DNA of 64,000 nucleotides, taken from NCBI GenBank assembly GCA_015075515.1, contig JABTUE010000003.1:620001-684000 (forward strand), read 5' to 3'. A program made the translations under genes and the position numbers. The notes beneath the pieces were generated by a model. That model saw nothing but the letters and a program-made list of their open reading frames with translations, had not been told where the DNA came from and did no database searches. Position 1 is the first letter of the stretch. Each line of letters opens with the position of its first letter. The DNA is from Planctomycetota bacterium. GTDB taxonomy: Bacteria > Planctomycetota > UBA8742 > UBA2392. Of the stretch, positions 6,930-15,563 are shown piece after piece.

Positions 6930-9833
6930 TTATTCGTTGTCCCAACTGGTGGTGATGTTGCCGTCCTGGTCCATCTCGATCCACAGGTCGCCCTGTTTGA
7001 TGCGCACGCGGAACTTGTCGCCCTTGGCCTCGATTTCCAGGCGCCGCGGGTTTTCCAGGTGGAACCATTCGTCGGGGCCGATGCCCAGCAACTGGCGCAG
7101 TTTGGCCAGCGGGTCTTCCTCTTTGCTGCCGTCAAAACGCAGTTCGAACTCGCGGCCTTCGGCCTTGGCGGCTTCAACGGCCCGGCGCACGTAATCCTGC
7201 GCGGCGTAGGTGTCCCAACGCTGGCGCGCCAGCCGGGCCTTGACCTTCCAGCGCGGCAGCTCGGCGGGTTCGGCCTCGGGCAGTTCGGCCACGCGGCGGC
7301 CGGCGGCGTTGGCCTGGCGGATGCGTTTGAAGTCAGCTTCTTCCAGCCACACCACGCGCAAAGCCGAGGCCGAAAACACGATGGCCGCGCGCCCGTTGCG
7401 CATCCAGTTGCCCTTGCTGGCGCAGACCATCCAGATGTCGCGCAACTCGCCCCAGCCGCGGTCCAGATCATCGCCAAAGGGCCAGGTAGCGGGCAGGCCG
7501 AACCAGTCGTAGCCGCTTTCCTTCATGTCGCCGGGGCCGCCCTCGCCGCCCAGTTCGTCGCCGCCGGATTCCAGCATGGCGGCAAAACGCCTGGCCAGGG
7601 CGGGGTCAAAGGCGCTGCGCATGCCGTCCTGGGGGCTGAAGAAGCCGGCGTCCATCAGCTTGGCGGGCGTGATCGCCGCCAGGGCTTCCTTGAGCTTGTC
7701 CGCCGGCAGGGCCTTGAGCGACTGTTCGTTCTGGCTCAGCCATGAGTTCAGGCCGTTGCTGAGATCCTGCAGCATGTCTTCGTCATGGCGCCAGGCGCGC
7801 TCGATTTCAAGTTCGCCGCACAGCGTTTCCAGCAGCGGGCGCAGGCTGTTTTCGCCGCTGGTGGAGGCGCTGAAGGTCAGGCGCGTGGGTGTTTCGCTGC
7901 TAAAGACACCCAGGCGCAACCCGCCCTTGAGCAGCTTGCGCACGTCAATCAGCGGCGTGATGAAGCGGCGTTCGCGTGTTTCCCAGCGCGCGGACTGCTG
8001 CTGGGTACGGGCCAGAAGCTCGGCCAGGTCAATGAACAGCAGCTTGCTGGCCACGGCGCCGCCGGGGATCACCGACGGCGAAAGCCCGCCGCCGCCGGCG
8101 TTGGCCTTCAGCACGCGCAGGGCGATTTCTTCGCTGCCGGCCATGCCGACCAGGTTGTCGCCAAAAAACAGGGTGAGACCTTCCAGGCCGCGCTCGCGCA
8201 GGATTTCGCCGCCGTCCACTTTCTTGAACAGCGTCTTTTCGGCGCGGCGTTTGGCCTCTTCTTTCTGCCAGTCGTCGGCGTCTTTGGGCAGGGCTTTGCC
8301 GGTCATCCAGTCCACCAGCTTCTTCTTCATTTCGGCGTGGCCCTCGCGCAGTTCGAGGTTCACAAACCAGTTGTGGCTGAACATGTCGTCCAGGGCGTCG
8401 CCGGTGGGATCAGGCAGGGCGACAAAGCCCGCCACGATCTCCGACCCGATCACCTGGGCCAGCGCCGCGCGCTCAATACCCAGTTCGCGCAGCCGCGCGT
8501 TGATCTCGTCGTAGAAGCGTTCGCCCTCGCTGGGCTCGCTGGTGCGGCCTTCGGGGTCGGGGCTGAAGCGCCGGGCCTTGAAGTCGCGCAGACGCTGTTC
8601 CAGCTCGGCGATTTCGGCCTTGGTCTGTGCGATTTCGCGGCGGATCCATTCCTTGGGGTCTTCGGGGTCTTCGCTGTCGCCGCCGGGCGCGGGTTCCGCC
8701 TTGGGTTCCGCAATTCTGGGCGTGGCAACGCGGTCCTGGCTGCGGGGCTTGCCGTCCTTGTCGTTGTCGTCTTCGGGCGGCATCGGTTCTTCGGGGTCGT
8801 TCAACTGGCGTTCCAGGTTCGCCAGCCGCTGGCGCGCCCAGTCCAGATTGCGGCGCAGGCGCTGGGGCTCGCCGCGCTGGGAGGTTTCGTGCAGCGCGCG
8901 GGCAATGTCGGTCAGCGTAGCCTCGACGTCGCCGCCCAGTTGCGCGGCCACCAGACCCAGGGTATCGGCGGGCACGCTGCGCAGCATGCGGAAGGCGCCG
9001 GCCGGGCGCTGCAGGTAAGTCAGTGTTTCGACAGGCTGGCTGAAGGTAAGGTCCAGTGTGGCGCTGATGCCGCCGCCCGATTTGGTGGGCAGGTTCGCCG
9101 ACCCGGTCAGCGTGTCCCACTTGTCCCATTCCATGAATGCCAGCGCCTCGCGCGTTTCGCCGTCCATGCGCATTTCTTCGCCCAGCTTTTCAATCGCGTT
9201 GCGCAGGGCCTTGAAGTCCAGCCACAGCTCGATGTCGGCGCTGGCCTTTTCGTTCCACTTGCGGAAGCGCTCGACGCGCGACAGGCTTTCTTCCAGGTCG
9301 CCGCGCAGGGCGTCTTCGGCGTGGCGCCGCGCCGCGCCGCCGATGGTCAGCACCGCAAGACCGGGCCGCAGCATAAACGCCACGTCGCTGGTGATGACTT
9401 CGGTGCGGGTGATCCTGAGGTCTTCGGCCTCGCGGGCTTCGTTCTTGACCCAGTTGACAAAGGCTTCGCTCAGTTCGCGCGGCGCGCCCTCGGACAAGTG
9501 CAGCACAAAGGTCATCTGCACGTGCGGGTCGCGCACCATCAGATCCACCAGTGCGACCTCAAGCGTGCCGGCGTGGTCCACAAAGCGCTTGAGTTCGCTG
9601 ATGATCGGGTCGGAATCGCCGCGTTCGGCCGCGCGCCGGGTGCGCAGGGCGCGGTCGAACAGCGTCATCCAGTCTTCGCCGGCCAGGCGTTTGGCGCCGT
9701 CGCCCAGGTTTTTGACCCGCCCGTAGCCCAGACTGCCGCGGGGCGCCAGGTCGCCGTGTTCCACGGCGCCCAGAGCGGGCACAAGCAGTCCACATGCCAG
9801 CAGCAACAGCCAGCCAGTTCGCGCAATTCGCAT
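6930..9833 (-). CDS. Large secreted protein of unknown function with coiled coil
   Basis: A 967-residue protein; GGAG lies 5 nt before the ATG at 9833. It has a signal peptide (TGWLLLLACGLLVPALGA, about residues 7-24). The first 300 residues look like a mixed alpha/beta domain. From about 310 to 470 there is a very charged stretch with E/R/Q-rich heptads (LDWARQRLANLERQL and EIAQTKAEIAELEQRL) flanking an acidic Pro-rich linker, likely a coiled coil. The remaining about 450 residues show no motif I recognise. The last 60 residues form a hydrophilic beta-rich tail (LWIEMDQDGNITTSWDN). It is monocistronic between a convergent tonB and a divergent ABC exporter. The function is not known; I would call it periplasmic or exported. 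Confidence 0.8.
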   Translation of the reverse strand: MRIARTGWLLLLACGLLVPALGAVEHGDLAPRGSLGYGRVKNLGDGAKRLAGEDWMTLFDRALRTRRAAERGDSDPIISELKRFVDHAGTLEVALVDLMVRDPHVQMTFVLHLSEGAPRELSEAFVNWVKNEAREAEDLRITRTEVITSDVAFMLRPGLAVLTIGGAARRHAEDALRGDLEESLSRVERFRKWNEKASADIELWLDFKALRNAIEKLGEEMRMDGETREALAFMEWDKWDTLTGSANLPTKSGGGISATLDLTFSQPVETLTYLQRPAGAFRMLRSVPADTLGLVAAQLGGDVEATLTDIARALHETSQRGEPQRLRRNLDWARQRLANLERQLNDPEEPMPPEDDNDKDGKPRSQDRVATPRIAEPKAEPAPGGDSEDPEDPKEWIRREIAQTKAEIAELEQRLRDFKARRFSPDPEGRTSEPSEGERFYDEINARLRELGIERAALAQVIGSEIVAGFVALPDPTGDALDDMFSHNWFVNLELREGHAEMKKKLVDWMTGKALPKDADDWQKEEAKRRAEKTLFKKVDGGEILRERGLEGLTLFFGDNLVGMAGSEEIALRVLKANAGGGGLSPSVIPGGAVASKLLFIDLAELLARTQQQSARWETRERRFITPLIDVRKLLKGGLRLGVFSSETPTRLTFSASTSGENSLRPLLETLCGELEIERAWRHDEDMLQDLSNGLNSWLSQNEQSLKALPADKLKEALAAITPAKLMDAGFFSPQDGMRSAFDPALARRFAAMLESGGDELGGEGGPGDMKESGYDWFGLPATWPFGDDLDRGWGELRDIWMVCASKGNWMRNGRAAIVFSASALRVVWLEEADFKRIRQANAAGRRVAELPEAEPAELPRWKVKARLARQRWDTYAAQDYVRRAVEAAKAEGREFELRFDGSKEEDPLAKLRQLLGIGPDEWFHLENPRRLEIEAKGDKFRVRIKQGDLWIEMDQDGNITTSWDNE

Positions 9834-10000
9834 GGTCTCTCCGTCCGGAAACTCCGCCGCGTTGTAGAACCGTCAGCGGATGGTTGTGGGTTCAGCCCCG
9901 TTGGTTGCAGAAACGGCGACTATAGCCTGTGGCGGCGGCGTCAACCAGCGGCCGTTGACAGGCAGGCAGGGGCGGCCAAGATGCCGCGCGAGGCAAAGCA

Positions 10001-11995
10001 TTGATCCGCAGGCTGTTTCATCTTCTGGCTTACTGCAAACCGTACTGGCGCCCGTACCTGATCGGCACGCTGGCGCTTTGCTTTGTGGACCTGCTGGACA
10101 CCTTTACACCGCAAGTCACCAAGTGGGCGATTGACCATCTGATGTTTGCCACCGGCGGCGGCGTCAGCGCCGGTTCGCCGCTGCAGGGCTGGCTGCCCTC
10201 AAGCTGGGTGGGCGAAAACGCCTTCATGGGCGGCATGTGGGTGTACGGCGTGCTGTACGTGCTGGTGGTCGCGCTGACGGGCGTGTTCCGCTGGTTCATG
10301 TCCATGTATTACAGCGAAGGGGCGGTGAACCTGACCCACGACCTGCGCGGGCGGTTTTTCGGCCACGTGCAGCGGCTGCACGCCGGCTATCACGACAAAC
10401 AGAAAACCGGCGACCTGATGACACTGGCCACCAGCGACATCAACGCCTGCCGCGAGTTTTACTGGGTGGGTCTGCTGATCGGCTTTGACACGCTGCTGTA
10501 CTTTCTGATCGTGCCCCTCTACATGGCCCAGATCAGCCCCAAGCTGCTGCTGGCCAGCCTGCTGACCCTGCCGCTGATTCCGGTGATCGTGGCGCGTCTG
10601 GCCAAACGCATTGAAAAGCGTTACGACGAAATGCAGGACCAGCTCAGCCTGGTGGCCGAACGCGCCCGTGAAAGTTTTGCCGGCGCCAAGGTGATCAAGA
10701 GCTTCACCCGCGAAGACGACGAAGTGCGCACCTTTGCGCGCCTCAGCGGCGAGTACCGCCGGCGCGCCCTGAAGCTGGCGGCTCTGGAGGCGCTGCAACA
10801 GCCCCTGCTGGTGCTGATGCTGGCGCTGGCCGACCTGGTGGTGGTCATGTACGGCGGCTGGCTGGTGCTGGAGGGTTTTGCCATCCAGCGCGAAATGGCA
10901 GCATCCGGCGCAAGCGCCGGAGAGATCAACGCCGCGGTGCGCCAGGCCGGGGCGATCACCGTGGGCGGGTTCATCGCGTTTTTCAGTTATCTGATCCGCC
11001 TGAGCGGCCCGATGATCGGCCTGGGCTGGGTGATCAGCCTGTTCCAGCGCGCCAACGTCAGCATGCAGCGGATTGAGGAAGTGCTGGACACAAAGCCGGC
11101 GATTGTCGAGCCCGCGCCGGCGGCGCCGCTGCAACGCTTGCGCGGCGAGATCGAGGTGCGCAACCTGAGCTTTGCCTATTTTCCAAGCGGCGATGCCGCG
11201 GGCAACGGCCGCGCCGGGGCGCGGCCATACGCCCTGCAGAACGTCAGTCTGCGCGTCGCGCCGGGCAAAACCCTGGCGATTGTCGGCCCCGTGGGCAGCG
11301 GCAAAAGCACGCTGCTGGGGCTGATCCCGCGGCTGTACGACCCGCCGCCGGGCACGGTGTTTCTGGACGGCGTGGACGTGCGCGAAATTTCGCTGGACGT
11401 GCTGCGCACGCAGATCGGGGCCGTGCCGCAGGAAACGTTCCTGTTCAGTGAAACCATCCTGCAGAACCTGGCTCTGGGGCTCGAGGGCGGCGATTACCGC
11501 AGCGGCGCAACCGAGGCCAATGCCGGCACCGGGATTCTGAACGTGTCGCTCACGCCGGAAAGCACCGAGTGGCTCAAGCAGTGCGCGCGCCTGGCGCAGG
11601 TGGAGGGCGACATTCTGGCCTTCCCCAAGCAGTACGAAACGCTGCTGGGCGAAAAGGGCGTGAACCTTTCGGGCGGCCAGAAACAGCGCGTGGCGATCGC
11701 GCGCGCCGTGGCGCGCCGGCCGGCGATTCTGCTGCTGGACGACTGCCTGAGCGCCGTGGACACCCAGACCGAGGAGGCAATCCTGGCCGGGCTGAAGGAA
11801 GTGATGAAAGAGCGCACGACGCTGATTGTCAGCCACCGTGTCAGCACCGTGGAGCACGCCGACGAAATCATCGTGCTGAACGAGGGCCGTGTGGCCGAAC
11901 GCGGCCGGCACGAGCAATTGCTGACCATGCAGGGCTATTACTTTGAGCTGCACCGCAAGCAGCAGCTCGAGCAGGAACTGGCAGGAAAGGAATAG
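10001..11995 (+). CDS. Type IV ABC exporter half-transporter, degenerate-site subunit
   Basis: A 664-residue membrane-ATPase fusion starting at a TTG. The N-terminal about 370 residues hold six membrane helices; the C-terminal domain is the nucleotide-binding domain. It has Walker A GPVGSGKST (429-437), canonical signature LSGGQ (556-560) and Walker B ending LLLDD. The residue after the Walker B Asp, normally the catalytic Glu, is Asp581. That substitution marks the non-hydrolytic subunit of heterodimeric exporters such as TM287/288. The partner gene begins 29 bp after this stop. Together they would export a lipid, peptide or drug-like substrate across the inner membrane; the substrate is unknown. 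Confidence 0.9.
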   Translation: MIRRLFHLLAYCKPYWRPYLIGTLALCFVDLLDTFTPQVTKWAIDHLMFATGGGVSAGSPLQGWLPSSWVGENAFMGGMWVYGVLYVLVVALTGVFRWFMSMYYSEGAVNLTHDLRGRFFGHVQRLHAGYHDKQKTGDLMTLATSDINACREFYWVGLLIGFDTLLYFLIVPLYMAQISPKLLLASLLTLPLIPVIVARLAKRIEKRYDEMQDQLSLVAERARESFAGAKVIKSFTREDDEVRTFARLSGEYRRRALKLAALEALQQPLLVLMLALADLVVVMYGGWLVLEGFAIQREMAASGASAGEINAAVRQAGAITVGGFIAFFSYLIRLSGPMIGLGWVISLFQRANVSMQRIEEVLDTKPAIVEPAPAAPLQRLRGEIEVRNLSFAYFPSGDAAGNGRAGARPYALQNVSLRVAPGKTLAIVGPVGSGKSTLLGLIPRLYDPPPGTVFLDGVDVREISLDVLRTQIGAVPQETFLFSETILQNLALGLEGGDYRSGATEANAGTGILNVSLTPESTEWLKQCARLAQVEGDILAFPKQYETLLGEKGVNLSGGQKQRVAIARAVARRPAILLLDDCLSAVDTQTEEAILAGLKEVMKERTTLIVSHRVSTVEHADEIIVLNEGRVAERGRHEQLLTMQGYYFELHRKQQLEQELAGKE

Positions 11996-12024
11996 GCCGG
12001 GGTTCAGAGCCCGGGCTGTCAGCC

Positions 12025-14058
12025 ATGAGCGACGCGTTTGAAGACGACCTGCTGGAAGAACGGATCAAGACCAACGTCTTTGACCCCGTGCTTCTGCGCC
12101 GCATGCTGCGCTACGCCCTGCCGTACAAGGGCCGGATCGCGGCCGGGCTGTGTCTGGTGCTGGTGTCATCGGCGCTGGCGATATCGCCGCCGCTGCTGGT
12201 GGGCGCGATGGTGGACATCGTGTTTGCCACCGGCCACAGCATTCCCGGCGACGCCGTGGCCCGCCTGCTGTCGCTGTTCGGCGCCGACGCGCGCGGCTGG
12301 GCCGACCGCGACAAGCTGGCGGCGTTCGGTCTGCTGTTTCTGGCCGTGCGCACCGGCACCTTTTGTGTGGACTGGGCCAACACCTACGTGCTGACCGGGT
12401 TCGGCCAGCGCGTGCTGTACGACATCCGCGTGCAGTTGTTCACGCACATCCAGGGCCTGTCGCTGTCGTTCTTTCACCGCAACCCGGTGGGCCGGCTGGT
12501 CAATCGCGTGGCCTACGACGTGGGCGCCATGGAACGCATGTTTTCGGTCGCCGTAGTCACGCTGTGCAAGGACGCAATGATGCTGACCGGCATCATTGTC
12601 ATGCTGTTTGTGATTGACACGCGGCTGGCACTGATCGTGCTGTCGGTGATTCCGTTCATGGTGATCGCCACGCTGGTGTTCCGCAAATATTCGCGCGGCG
12701 CCTACCGCCGCTGGTACGCCGCGCAAAGCAGACTCAACGCCTTCATGGCCGAAAGCATGGCCGGCGTGCGCGTGGTGCAGCTCTTCCACAAAGAACGGCG
12801 CAACGACGGCAGTTACGAGGCCATCGCCAGCGACTTCCGCCGTCACTTTCTGGCCCAGCGGCGGGCCTGGGCCTACTTTCGCCCCGTGGCCACCACACTC
12901 AGCGCCGCCGGCATCGGCCTGGTGTTGTGGGTGTGCGGCGACGCGGTGCTGCGCGGCAAGGGCATGGAGCCCGCCCAGATGGCCGCCGTGGGCGCGATCA
13001 GCGTGGGCGTACTGGTGACCTATCTGCAATATGCCGAACTGTTCTTTACCCCGATCCGCGACATCACCGAAAAATTCGACATTGTCGTCGGCGCCATGAC
13101 CAGCGCCGAACGCATCTTCACCATTCTGGACGAAAAGGTGGATGTGAAGGACCTGCCCGGCGCAACCGACCGCGGCCGGGTGAAAGGCGAAGTCACGTTC
13201 GACAACGTGCATTTTGAATACAAGCCCAACGAGCCCGTGCTGCGCGGCGTCAGCTTCAACATCCGGCCCGGACAGACCGTGGCGATTGTCGGCCACACCG
13301 GCGCGGGCAAAACCACGATCATCAACCTGGTCAGCCGCTTTTACGACATCCAGTCCGGCCGCGTGCTGGTGGACGGCGTGGACGCCCGCGACTACACGCT
13401 GAAATCGCTGCGGCGCAACATCGCCGTGGTCCACCAGGACGTGTTTCTGTTCGCGGGTACGGTTCTGGAAAACCTGCGCCTGGGCGATGAAAGCATCCCG
13501 CGCGCGCGCGTCGAGCAGGCCTGCCAGGCCGTGGGCGCCGACAGGTTCATTGAACGCCTGCCCGGCGGTCTGGACAGCAGGATAGAAGAAGGCGGCAAGA
13601 CCTTCAGCGCCGGCGAGCGCCAGTTGCTGAGCTTTGCCCGCGCGCTGGTGTTCGACCCGGCGATTCTGATTCTGGATGAAGCCACCAGCAGCATTGACAC
13701 CCACACCGAGGAACTGATTCAGGCCGCATTGACCAAGCTGACCCAGGGCCGCACCAGCATCGTGATCGCGCACCGCCTGAGCACAATCCAGCGTGCCGAC
13801 AACATTCTGGTGATGCACAAGGGCAAACTGGCTGAACAGGGCAGTCACCAGCAATTGCTGGCCCGGCGCGGCATTTACCATCACCTGTATGAGCTGCAGT
13901 ACAGCGCGCTTGAAGACACGCCCAAGGAAACCGGGCCGGCGGCACCGGTTTCTTCGCCGCATCTGCCGGCGCTGCCCGACACACAACGCGAAGCCGCCGC
14001 GGGCACGGTGGGCGTGGCGGGCCGGCTAGCCCACGAAATCGCCGACGAAGAACCGTAA
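12025..14058 (+). CDS. Type IV ABC exporter half-transporter, catalytic-site subunit
   Basis: A 677-residue half-transporter with six N-terminal helices and a C-terminal ATPase. Walker A is GHTGAGKTT (423-431). Walker B is LILDEATS with the catalytic Glu552 intact. The signature is altered to FSAGE (527-531) instead of LSGGQ. In a heterodimer with the upstream protein, this Walker A/B and the partner's LSGGQ form the working ATP site; the partner's Asp-type Walker B and this FSAGE form the degenerate site. The two defects therefore fall in the same site, which strongly supports a true heterodimer. The C-terminal about 40 residues after the ATPase are low-complexity and Pro/Ala-rich. Confidence 0.9.
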   Translation: MSDAFEDDLLEERIKTNVFDPVLLRRMLRYALPYKGRIAAGLCLVLVSSALAISPPLLVGAMVDIVFATGHSIPGDAVARLLSLFGADARGWADRDKLAAFGLLFLAVRTGTFCVDWANTYVLTGFGQRVLYDIRVQLFTHIQGLSLSFFHRNPVGRLVNRVAYDVGAMERMFSVAVVTLCKDAMMLTGIIVMLFVIDTRLALIVLSVIPFMVIATLVFRKYSRGAYRRWYAAQSRLNAFMAESMAGVRVVQLFHKERRNDGSYEAIASDFRRHFLAQRRAWAYFRPVATTLSAAGIGLVLWVCGDAVLRGKGMEPAQMAAVGAISVGVLVTYLQYAELFFTPIRDITEKFDIVVGAMTSAERIFTILDEKVDVKDLPGATDRGRVKGEVTFDNVHFEYKPNEPVLRGVSFNIRPGQTVAIVGHTGAGKTTIINLVSRFYDIQSGRVLVDGVDARDYTLKSLRRNIAVVHQDVFLFAGTVLENLRLGDESIPRARVEQACQAVGADRFIERLPGGLDSRIEEGGKTFSAGERQLLSFARALVFDPAILILDEATSSIDTHTEELIQAALTKLTQGRTSIVIAHRLSTIQRADNILVMHKGKLAEQGSHQQLLARRGIYHHLYELQYSALEDTPKETGPAAPVSSPHLPALPDTQREAAAGTVGVAGRLAHEIADEEP

Positions 14059-14159
14059 CAAGGCGTGCTCAACCGGTCGCCGGATACACCGGATACCGTA
14101 ACCGGTTCGGAACGATTCGCCGTGCAACCACCCCGCCTGCATGCGCATCCGGCCGCGCT

Positions 14160-15563
14160 TCAGCTTTCGCGGCGGCGAAGAACGGCCAGCCGCGCCACAA
14201 CGTAGGCCGCGGCCAGCACCAGACACGCCGCCACGTTGACCACAATCAGCATTCTGGGGCCGCCGCCGGCCACCAGCGCCAGCACCAGCGCCGGGGCCAT
14301 ACCCGCCAGCAACACCAGCGAATCCAGCAGCACCGGAACCCGCAGCCGGTTGCGCGCCACCAGAGCCTGGCTGATCACGATGCTCACCGGAATCACGCCC
14401 AGCGCCGGCGCCATCATGCGCAGATACGTGGCCGACCATTGCACCAGCGCCGGGTCATCGTTGAACCAGCCCGAAACCTCGGGCGCGAACACTACCAGTG
14501 GAATCACCATCGCAAGACCGATCAGCGTGGCGAACACCAGCGCCAGCCGTTCCTCGTGCCGGGCGCGGTCGGGTTTGTTGGCGCCCAGACTGGTAGCCAC
14601 CAGTGTCTGCGCCGCGGCACCCCAGCCAAAGGCCAGCAGCGTCAGCACCAGCTCAATCTTCAGGCCGACAAAGATACCGCCCACCACGGCCGGGTTGCCC
14701 TGGCCGGCTTCCTGCAGCGTGCGGATCAGCACGCCGCCGGCCAGACCGCGCGCGGCGATCTGGCCGTTGTTCCACAGGCCGATGCGCAACATTTCAAGCA
14801 CCGCCTTGCCCTGCGGCACCAGCCACATCAGCGAGCCGCGCAACGGCCCGCGCGCGACGGCAATCGCCAGCAGCAGCAGCGACGAAATCGCCCGGGCCCA
14901 GAACGTGGACCAGGCACTGCCGATCACGCCCAGACGCGGCGCGTTGACGGCTTCGGCGATTCCGCCCACAAACAAGGGCACAAAATCCGGGTACGGTCCC
15001 TGGCCGTAGATCAGAAACACGCCAAGCACCAGATTCAGCACGTTCGACAGCATGAAGAACGCCAGAAACACGCCGGTGCGCGCCACGGAACGTTCCACCG
15101 TGGTCAGATACAGAAACAGTCCCGCCGTCACGCCGCCACCCAGCAGGATCTCCAGATAGCGTGTGGACTGGCCAAGCTGCCAGCCCGGCTGGGCGCCCAT
15201 GGCGGCGGCAATCTCGCGCGCGAAAAAATACCCCGGCACGGACATCAGCGCCGAAAGCAGCAGCACAAACCCCGCCGCGCGCAACGCCACACTGCGCAGT
15301 TCAACGTCTTCGCGCCGGCCCACGGCACGGGCCAGCAGCACACCCGCGCCGGCAATCGGCCCGTTGAACAGAATCGTCTGGAACGTCGTGACGGGATCGC
15401 ACAGGCCGGTCACGGCAATGGACGCCGCGCCCTCGCTGCCGGCCAACTGACCCACCAGCAGCGTGTCCACCAGGTTGAACATCGAATGACAGGCCAGCCC
15501 GAGCACCAGCGGCAAGCCGAAGAACAGCACCTGCCGCGCCAGTCTGGAGTCCCACCGGATCAT
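14160..15563 (-). CDS. MATE family efflux transporter
   Basis: A 467-residue polytopic membrane protein with about 12 hydrophobic helices in two homologous halves. The opening LGLACHSMFNLVDTLLVG and the following GCGAAS-like segment (QLAGSEGAASIAVTG) are typical of MATE exporters, which expel cationic compounds in exchange for Na+ or H+. The start codon overlaps the stop of addA by 4 bp (15560-15563), so it is the last gene of an addB-addA-MATE transcript. A functional link to DNA repair is not evident and may be only transcriptional. The substrate is unknown. Confidence 0.88.
   Translation of the reverse strand: MIRWDSRLARQVLFFGLPLVLGLACHSMFNLVDTLLVGQLAGSEGAASIAVTGLCDPVTTFQTILFNGPIAGAGVLLARAVGRREDVELRSVALRAAGFVLLLSALMSVPGYFFAREIAAAMGAQPGWQLGQSTRYLEILLGGGVTAGLFLYLTTVERSVARTGVFLAFFMLSNVLNLVLGVFLIYGQGPYPDFVPLFVGGIAEAVNAPRLGVIGSAWSTFWARAISSLLLLAIAVARGPLRGSLMWLVPQGKAVLEMLRIGLWNNGQIAARGLAGGVLIRTLQEAGQGNPAVVGGIFVGLKIELVLTLLAFGWGAAAQTLVATSLGANKPDRARHEERLALVFATLIGLAMVIPLVVFAPEVSGWFNDDPALVQWSATYLRMMAPALGVIPVSIVISQALVARNRLRVPVLLDSLVLLAGMAPALVLALVAGGGPRMLIVVNVAACLVLAAAYVVARLAVLRRRES

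Noticed and set aside
7785-10004. 739-residue plus-strand open frame
   Set aside because: Antisense to the secreted orphan gene, which has a signal peptide and ribosome site.
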